A stretch of 10,343 nucleotides of DNA from Acidobacteriota bacterium. Lineage in GTDB: Bacteria > Acidobacteriota > Vicinamibacteria > Vicinamibacterales > UBA2999. The stretch is taken from the NCBI GenBank assembly GCA_013140955.1, contig JABFRY010000490.1, positions 1 through 10,343 on the forward strand, given 5' to 3'. Of the stretch, positions 5,244-10,343 are shown piece by piece (within the stretch, counting starts at the first letter, position 1; each line of letters opens with the position of its first letter). The notes below the pieces were generated by a model. The model was not told the origin of the DNA and made no database searches. It worked only from the letters and a program-made list of their open reading frames with translations. A program made the position numbers and the translations under genes.

Positions 5244-7412
5244 TCAGCGTCCGGTTGCCTGGCTGGTGAGCTCGAGTCGATACTGTCCCTTCGCGTCTCC
5301 CGAATAGCTCGTTACGAAGACACGGTAGTCGCCCCCTTCGTCCAGAGGAAACGAGAGTGCCGCCCCGCGGTTATCGTCGCCGCTGTCGTCGTCCGATTGA
5401 ACGCTGCCGCCGGGGGTCATTACGACGAGATACGCATCGAAGTCCGCCGAGCTGAGCCTCACGTTCAGCGTGCTGCCATCGGCGGCGCTCGGGAGCGTGA
5501 ACGACTGCAGCACCAGGCCGCGGAATGCGTCGCCTGTTCCGAGCGTGCCGCTCGTGACCGCGTCGAGGGCCGCGGCCCCGGTGCGTGGGACGTCGGCCAG
5601 GACCGACGCGGACGCCAGGTCGCCGCGCGTCAGCGTGGCGAGGAATGGGTCGATGCGGAGCGTATATCGGCCACGTTGTCTTCCCGAGAAGCTCGTGGCC
5701 AGGATTCGAACGGTGCCGGCCTGCTCGAGTGACAGCCCGACCTCCGAGTTGAGTCCGTTCTTCCCGTCATCGTTCACCTGCCGCAACCCGGCTTCGGTCG
5801 CGACGATGAGCTGCGGATCGAACTCACTGGACTCCATGTGCACGGTCACATCCGTCTTCCCGTCGACGGTGAGGTCCCAGGCTTCCACGATGACTCCGGC
5901 CGACCAGTCGAACGCCCCCAGTGCGCTCTGCCGTGTGTCGCCGGGCGACAGTCCCGTCCTGCCCGCAGCCGGCACGACGGCATCCCATTCTTGCTCCGAT
6001 CGCAGGCGTTCCAGATTCTTCGTGACTTCCGACGTGAGGAAGAACCACAGCCCTGTCGCGACCAGCAGGGCAAGCGATGCCGGAACGAGCATCCACAACA
6101 GGCGCGATCGCCGTTGCTCCCGCCTGTGTCGACTGGACAGGATCGGGTCGATCAGCGTGTCGTGCGCCAACTCGTAGTAGTTGTCACCTACGCGAGGTTC
6201 CTTCCTGATGAGTCTGATGCGCACGAGCTCTGCGAGCAGTGCCGGTGAGAACTTGTAGGTGTCGGTGATGCTGGACTCTTCGCAGAGGCGTCTGCGGCCG
6301 GCGCCAGAGATGAGTTCGTACTCACAGAAGTCTCGCAACTGACGCTTCATCCGCCGGCCAGGAAATCGGCGCTTCACGGCATCGAGAGCGTCTTCGTAGA
6401 AGCGCTGGAGGACATGCTCAAGCGCCCGTTCGCCTCCGATATCCGCCGCGCTGATTCGGCGACGCGTCGGTGAGCCATCTCCACTAGCGACGAGACTCTC
6501 CACATGTCGACAGACGAGCTGCAGCTGGAACGGTTCGACTGCTTCCTCGTCTGGCGGGAGGCCAGCAGCCGCCTTCCGTCTCGCGAGAAAGCTCAGGACT
6601 TGGTCCAGTGCATCCTTCTCCCAGTCGAACGGGGGCGTCATGAATTGAGCGCCCTCGACTCGGGCCGGTTCCTCGATCGCGCGGGTGGCTTGTGCGCGAC
6701 CCAGGGGGCCCAGCCGATAGCGCGTGTTCAGTACTGCCGGCAGGCGCTCTGCGAGCGCCTCGAGCTGCGCGAGAAACTCCTCACGCATGGAGATGACCAC
6801 CGTGACGTCCGGGGCACGGTCGCTCAATTCGGCTTCCACACCTTCACGCTCGGCGCCCGGTGGGCGATTGCCCTTGATGAGCTCGATGAGCTGCCCGACG
6901 AGCGCCTCGCGTCCTGTGGCCTCCGACACTGTGAACAGCTCTTCGAACTGGTCCAGCACGAGCACGGGCTTGAGCAGATCATCACCTTTCCAGATGCAGA
7001 ACGTCTTGAAGAAGACCCAGAGATTGTCTGGAGGCGCTGACAGGGGGAGGTCCGGCTCTGTCGAGTCGATGTGCCTGGCGGCGACGCCCGCCTGGCAGGC
7101 CGCGGCCAGGCCCTGATGGAGGGACTCCAACGGGCTCGTGCCGGCGCTGACGCGCACGACCATGGGGAAGCATCCCCGCTCGCGCAGCGGCTGCATGAGG
7201 CCGGCATTGATCAGGCTCGACTTGCCGATCCCCGATCGAGAGAAGAGTACGACCAGCCGCTCGGCCAGCACGAGCTGCAGCAGTTCGTAGACGTCGTCGT
7301 CGCGTCCGAAGAACAGCCCGCGATCGACGGGATCGTCCTGAAACGACTCGAGACCCGGGTAGCGGCGAACACTGCCTGGGGCGGCGGTGGCGGACGGGCG
7401 CATCGTCGTCAT
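5244..7412 (-). CDS. nSTAND-type P-loop NTPase with a transmembrane segment and two PPC-like repeats
   Basis: This 722-residue protein is probably a signal-transducing STAND ATPase. An N-terminal RGLFFGRDDDV (31-41) leads into the Walker A segment SRSGIGKSS (58-66, Lys64, Ser65; the usual first Gly is Ser) and the Walker B segment VLVLDQFEELF (150-160). VVISMREEF (205-213) and PFQLQLVCRHVE (294-305) follow, and YELAHDTL (413-420) closes the helical part; together these resemble the nSTAND1 family. A basic RHRREQRRSR precedes one hydrophobic helix at 438-459, predicting NTPase inside and C-terminus outside. Two repeats with FDPQLIV/FDAYLVV, then SFSG/SYSG and YTLRI/YRLEL, cover about 487-587 and 597-717. 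The start ATG overlaps the upstream stop (ATGA), with GAGG five bases away. It is likely partner or switch to the SIR2-TIR protein. Confidence 0.85.
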   Translation of the reverse strand: MTTMRPSATAAPGSVRRYPGLESFQDDPVDRGLFFGRDDDVYELLQLVLAERLVVLFSRSGIGKSSLINAGLMQPLRERGCFPMVVRVSAGTSPLESLHQGLAAACQAGVAARHIDSTEPDLPLSAPPDNLWVFFKTFCIWKGDDLLKPVLVLDQFEELFTVSEATGREALVGQLIELIKGNRPPGAEREGVEAELSDRAPDVTVVISMREEFLAQLEALAERLPAVLNTRYRLGPLGRAQATRAIEEPARVEGAQFMTPPFDWEKDALDQVLSFLARRKAAAGLPPDEEAVEPFQLQLVCRHVESLVASGDGSPTRRRISAADIGGERALEHVLQRFYEDALDAVKRRFPGRRMKRQLRDFCEYELISGAGRRRLCEESSITDTYKFSPALLAELVRIRLIRKEPRVGDNYYELAHDTLIDPILSSRHRREQRRSRLLWMLVPASLALLVATGLWFFLTSEVTKNLERLRSEQEWDAVVPAAGRTGLSPGDTRQSALGAFDWSAGVIVEAWDLTVDGKTDVTVHMESSEFDPQLIVATEAGLRQVNDDGKNGLNSEVGLSLEQAGTVRILATSFSGRQRGRYTLRIDPFLATLTRGDLASASVLADVPRTGAAALDAVTSGTLGTGDAFRGLVLQSFTLPSAADGSTLNVRLSSADFDAYLVVMTPGGSVQSDDDSGDDNRGAALSFPLDEGGDYRVFVTSYSGDAKGQYRLELTSQATGR

Positions 7413-8779
7413 CTGCGCCTCAAGCGGGCGAACTGACGCCGGATGTCGGACGCGAGGTCACTACCGATTTCATCGACCGACGTCACGGTCCACACCTGAA
7501 GGCTCTCGCGGTCGAGGGCGTCAAGGCGGTGCCCGGTAGACCCGATCTGCAAGGGGTAGATGAACTTCAGCGTTCCGCGTCGCGCACTTCGCTGAAGCGC
7601 CTGCCGGATCTCGAGGTGGACGTACGTCTCAACTTCGTCCGTCAGGTCGGGGCTGAGCAGAACGAGGAAGAAATCTACGTCGCGTTCAATCGCGTCCTGC
7701 AGCGCCAGCGGCCATCGCTCGCCGCCGCGCAGACCGGTTGTATCGATCCAGGGTTCGATACCGGCGCGTTCGAGCACCTGCGCGATCATGCCAGCCCGGC
7801 CCGCATCCTCGTGGACATGCGAGATGAAGACGCGCGGGCGCCGAGTTGCATCGCCTGCGCGTGATGCTGCCGGAGCACTCCCGCTTCGCGACGGACGCAA
7901 CTGCCACTGGCGGCTCAGTTCCTGGATGAACGTTCGCTGGTCCAGGTCGAGCACCTTGAGTCGTTCGTACCCGATCTCGTAGAACCAGGCGCCCTTCTTG
8001 AAGCGGCGAAGGAACACTTCGGACTCTTCATATGCCGGGACAGACTCCAGGGCAAACGAGCGCTGCTGCGAGTTGCTGACGCCGAGCACGTGGAGCAACA
8101 CACGCGTGTAGTACTCGTGAAGACCGCAGCCAAGAAACAGCACGCTTCGGCTCCGAAGCTCGTTCAGCAGATCCGGCGGCAGGCCAGGGCTGGTCGACGC
8201 GATCGACTTGAGCACGTCGAGAAGATCCCGCTCCGTCACCGCCAGGGAGCCGGGAACGTCGAACCCGCCGAGTAGGCGATAAACCAGCGGTTGATCGGGC
8301 GTTCCCAGCGAGCCCAGGGAGCGCTGCTGATTACCCCTGAAGGCGTACGTCCGAACGACCGGAGAGCGCCCCGCCCGCCGGAGATGCTGCTCGAGCAGGT
8401 CGTCGTGGCGTGCGCTGATGAACGTTGAAAAGGGCAGGGATGCCAGGCCCGTGAAGGTGCCGTCGCCAAGGGCGTCGAGTGTCACCCGCTTCTGGAACTC
8501 TTCGTAGAATTCCCGCACTTCCACCTCGAGGTCGTCCCTCGAGTTCCACTTCAGAAACGCTTCGGCCACCAGAGGAAGGTCGTCCGGGTCGCTTACTGAG
8601 ACCCGCCGCTCGTGAGCCAGTGCCTGCGACAACTTCCGCGCCAGCAGACTGGCGGCGTGGATACGGTTCTCGGCGAGGGTAACCTCAAGACCTGGCCCTA
8701 CGAGGGCTATGCATCGACCCTGCTCCAGGCTCGAAAGGAGGACCTTCCAGTCGCGCGCAGCAAGCTCGGTTGTTGCCAT
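7409..8779 (-). CDS. SIR2-like domain fused to a TIR domain (putative immune effector)
   Basis: This is a 456-residue cytoplasmic protein with two NAD-linked domain types. Residues 1-290 resemble the SIR2-like fold: CIALVGPGLEVT at 23-34 (Rossmann loop), FISARHDDLLE at 120-130 in place of the TNYDxLLE motif, LVYRLLGGFD at 165-174 in place of the KLHG catalytic motif, and SVLFLGCGLHEYYTRVLL at 212-229. The catalytic His position is Leu170 and the NAD-site Asn is Arg124, so this half is probably not an NADase. After an Ala/Ser/Arg linker (295-313) comes a TIR domain, RVFISHVHED at 316-325, GIEPWIDTTGLRGGERW at 340-356 and YVHLEIRQAL at 386-395, where Glu390 is the likely catalytic residue. The ATG at 8779 is chosen because the upstream TTG at 8821 overlaps a candidate -10; the ribosome-binding site is weak. 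It is first in a two-gene operon. Confidence 0.85.
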   Translation of the reverse strand: MATTELAARDWKVLLSSLEQGRCIALVGPGLEVTLAENRIHAASLLARKLSQALAHERRVSVSDPDDLPLVAEAFLKWNSRDDLEVEVREFYEEFQKRVTLDALGDGTFTGLASLPFSTFISARHDDLLEQHLRRAGRSPVVRTYAFRGNQQRSLGSLGTPDQPLVYRLLGGFDVPGSLAVTERDLLDVLKSIASTSPGLPPDLLNELRSRSVLFLGCGLHEYYTRVLLHVLGVSNSQQRSFALESVPAYEESEVFLRRFKKGAWFYEIGYERLKVLDLDQRTFIQELSRQWQLRPSRSGSAPAASRAGDATRRPRVFISHVHEDAGRAGMIAQVLERAGIEPWIDTTGLRGGERWPLALQDAIERDVDFFLVLLSPDLTDEVETYVHLEIRQALQRSARRGTLKFIYPLQIGSTGHRLDALDRESLQVWTVTSVDEIGSDLASDIRRQFARLRRR

Positions 8780-8820
8780 GAGGGCAGGATGTTGGGTGGT
8801 TGATGGGGCGCAGCGGCGCA

Positions 8821-8849
8821 ATCTTAGGCGAACAGCCAGAGTTCTTCAA
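8821..8849 (-). promoter_or_regulatory. candidate sigma-70 promoter of the SIR2-TIR/nSTAND operon
   Basis: On the minus strand TTGAAG (8844-8849) and TAAGAT (8821-8826) are separated by exactly 17 bases, each with four matches to the consensus. Transcription would begin near 8814, giving a leader of about 35 bases before the ATG at 8779. This is the best -35/-10 pair I found in this GC-rich window. It argues for independent expression of the operon, not readthrough from the lipoprotein gene upstream. Confidence 0.5.
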
Positions 8850-8956
8850 CGAAGATCCGAGTCCCACGCGGGCAGAAGAGCGAGATCGCGGAGGCGCTCC
8901 CGCTGTCCGGTGGCAGCGTGTCTGCCCGGGTGTGCGCCGTGGCGCGCCCGATGTCG

Positions 8957-10216
8957 CTATGGCTGTGGCGCGAACTTCTGGATGCGCTTGCCCGTGTCCA
9001 CCTCGCCCGTGTAGAGGTTGCCGGCGCGGTCCATCACCACCTGGTGCACCCAGTGGAACTGCCCGGCGTTGCGGCCGTTGTGGCCGAAGGCGCCCACCTC
9101 GCGACCGTTGTCACGGTTGAGGATCCACACCACGTTGTTGCGGCCGTCGGCCACGAACAGGTACCGCTCCTGCGGATCGCGTGAGAGTTCCACGGCCCAC
9201 GCCGAGCCGTTGCCGAGCGTGTCGGGCCTGACGAAGAACTCCTGCACGAAGGTGCCGTCGGTCCGGAACACCTGGATGCGGTTGGACGCACGGTCGCACA
9301 CGTACACGAGCCCGTCGCCCGACACCTTGATGCAGTGCACGGGGCCGAGGAACTGGCGGGCCGGCGCCTGCCCCACGGCGAACGCGGGGAGCGGACCGTT
9401 GGCGACCTCCGCGAGCGGCATGCCGTAGGCGCCCCACCCGCGCTTGAAGGCGCCGGTGGCCATGTCGAGCACCACCACGCGCCGGTTGCCGTAGCCGTCG
9501 GCCACGTACAGCTCTCCCGCCTGCTCGTCGGCGTCCATCGCCGCGACACGCCCGAAGTAGCTCGTGTCCTGGTTGTCGTCCGGCCCATCCACCGGTCGGC
9601 CGTAGGTCGCCAGCAGCTCGCCGTCGCCGGTGAACTTGAGGATCACGCGGTCCTCGGCTGCGGTGTCGGTCCGGGCGCTGTTGCCGGAGAGCCAGACGTT
9701 GCCGGTGTCGTCCACGAAGATGCCGTGCTCGGTCGCGGGCCAGTTGGGCGCGTACCCCGGGCCGCCCCACGAGCGGAGCAGCGTGCCCTCGGCGTCGAAC
9801 TCGAGGACCGATGGCGCCGCCGTGCAGCAGATGGCCTGGGGCGGCGTCTGCGCGGCCGAGAGTTCGTCCACCGTGTTGCTGCGCGGGCGCTGGAACACCC
9901 ACACGTGATCCTGGCTGTCGATGGCCATGCCGCCCACCTGCCCGAGGATCCAGTTGTTCGGCAATTCCCTGGGCCAGGCCGCGTCTACGGCGTAGCGGGG
10001 TATCGCCGCGTCGCCCGCTGCCGCGTCGGCTCGCGTATCGGTGTCGGTGGCGCCGCTGGCCGTCGCCGTTGGGGGGGCTGCCGCAGAGGCGTCGTCGCCT
10101 CCGGACGGAGCGCCCCCGCAGGCCGCAAGGGCCGCGGCCGCGACGAGGGCTGTCAGTGTCGCCCCGCCCAGCGCGATGCGCCGAGCAGTGGCGGTGATTC
10201 CTGGACGGCTGGGCAT
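8957..10216 (-). CDS. NHL-repeat beta-propeller lipoprotein
   Basis: This 419-residue protein is a probable membrane-anchored beta-propeller. A basic N-terminus and hydrophobic segment end in the lipobox LAAC with Cys33 as the lipidated residue, followed by a low-complexity Ala/Thr/Ser/Asp linker to about residue 72. The rest contains NHL-type blades, with repeated pieces such as GGMAIDSQDHVWVF (95-108), GIFVDDTGNVWLSG (165-178), GELYVADGYGNRRVVVLD (234-251), GLVYVCDRASNRIQVF (302-317) and RYLFVADGRNNVVWILN (351-367). NHL propellers bind proteins or ligands, and some act as lyases or lactonases; nothing here fixes a reaction. The start is the ATG at 10216, with AAAGGGA seven bases upstream. 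A truncated near-identical piece of the same gene lies just upstream, so this locus has duplicated. Confidence 0.88.
   Translation of the reverse strand: MPSRPGITATARRIALGGATLTALVAAAALAACGGAPSGGDDASAAAPPTATASGATDTDTRADAAAGDAAIPRYAVDAAWPRELPNNWILGQVGGMAIDSQDHVWVFQRPRSNTVDELSAAQTPPQAICCTAAPSVLEFDAEGTLLRSWGGPGYAPNWPATEHGIFVDDTGNVWLSGNSARTDTAAEDRVILKFTGDGELLATYGRPVDGPDDNQDTSYFGRVAAMDADEQAGELYVADGYGNRRVVVLDMATGAFKRGWGAYGMPLAEVANGPLPAFAVGQAPARQFLGPVHCIKVSGDGLVYVCDRASNRIQVFRTDGTFVQEFFVRPDTLGNGSAWAVELSRDPQERYLFVADGRNNVVWILNRDNGREVGAFGHNGRNAGQFHWVHQVVMDRAGNLYTGEVDTGKRIQKFAPQP
9671..9728 (-). repeat. 58-base segment duplicated at the window end
   Basis: This stretch inside the lipoprotein gene (residues 164-182) matches 10286-10343 at 57 of 58 positions in the same orientation, 615 bases apart. 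The single difference is C9715 versus T10330, which changes Val168 to Met. The match ends sharply at 9671/10286 and is cut on the other side by the window edge, so the true repeat may be longer. Confidence 0.95.
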
Positions 10217-10270
10217 GGCAGCATCCCTTTCGCCGGCCTGGGGACGGAGGCAGCCGGCAGGCGAGGCGCA

Positions 10271-10343
10271 TCATACCGCCAGCGGCCGGGCGCTGTTGCC
10301 GGAGAGCCAGACGTTGCCGGTGTCGTCCATGAAGATGCCGTGC
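10271..10343 (-). pseudogene. truncated 3' end of a second NHL-lipoprotein gene copy (partial)
   Basis: Reading in from the window edge on the minus strand, the frame gives HGIFMDDTGNVWLSGNSAR, equal to residues 164-182 of the neighbouring lipoprotein except for Met in place of Val. It then switches to unrelated PLAV and stops at TGA 10271-10273. The intact copy continues for another 237 residues, so this copy ends mid-propeller. It is most likely the remnant of a tandem duplication or of recombination between paralogues. Whether the missing 5' part is intact cannot be seen. Its stop lies 54 bases upstream of the start of the intact gene. Confidence 0.7.

Noticed and set aside
7409..8779. Classical Thoeris system
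   Set aside because: Thoeris encodes TIR (ThsB) and SIR2-SLOG (ThsA) as separate proteins; here SIR2-like and TIR are fused, no SLOG domain is seen, and the partner is a STAND NTPase.
8822..8980. Plus-strand stretch reading KSEIAEALPLSGGSVSARV, resembling a helix-turn-helix of a sigma or XRE-type regulator
   Set aside because: It has no start codon or ribosome-binding site, follows a TAG at 8825-8827 and runs into antisense of the lipoprotein gene; most likely chance in GC-rich DNA, though a fossil remnant cannot be excluded.
1..10343. CRISPR array, insertion sequence, integrase or transposase
   Set aside because: No regularly spaced repeats, no transposase-like protein and no terminal inverted repeats were found; the only long direct repeat is the lipoprotein duplication.

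Overview
The window is GC-rich DNA that looks like a chromosomal segment of a diderm (Gram-negative type) bacterium. The supporting signs are an outer-membrane beta-barrel gene, a lipobox lipoprotein, Sec signal peptides and Shine-Dalgarno-led starts. The mix of secreted proteins (a secreted orphan paired with a metallo-beta-lactamase-fold protein, an NHL-propeller lipoprotein, a bacterial astacin) reminds me of soil Acidobacteria such as Vicinamibacteria. That placement is a guess from family recall, not a database result.

Layout. 1-95 holds the tail of a plus-strand gene. 126-214 is a tRNA-Leu(CAA) with encoded CCA. 359-1501 (minus) is an astacin-type zinc metalloprotease with a C-terminal beta domain. 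After a 323-base divergent intergenic region comes a plus-strand universal stress protein (1825-2358). A two-gene plus-strand unit follows: a secreted protein of unknown function (2463-3404), overlapping by ATGA an MBL-fold protein whose metal motif is degenerate (3401-4381). From 4436 to the end everything is on the minus strand: a beta-barrel outer-membrane gene broken by one in-frame TAA (4436-5038), a two-gene operon (SIR2-like-TIR fusion 7409-8779, then an nSTAND-type NTPase with a membrane anchor and two PPC-like repeats 5244-7412), an NHL-propeller lipoprotein (8957-10216), and the truncated end of a second copy of that lipoprotein gene running off the window edge.

The most interesting part is the operon at 5244-8779. 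The first gene fuses a SIR2-like domain that appears to lack the NADase catalytic residues to a TIR domain that keeps its motifs. The second, overlapping by ATGA, is a STAND-type P-loop NTPase tethered to the membrane with its repeat region predicted outside the cytoplasm. TIR, SIR2 and STAND modules are hallmark parts of bacterial abortive-infection immunity, but this arrangement does not match a named system that I know. The block is also visibly lower in GC than its flanks and has its own candidate promoter, consistent with an acquired defence or conflict module. No function has been shown, and calling it immune is an inference.
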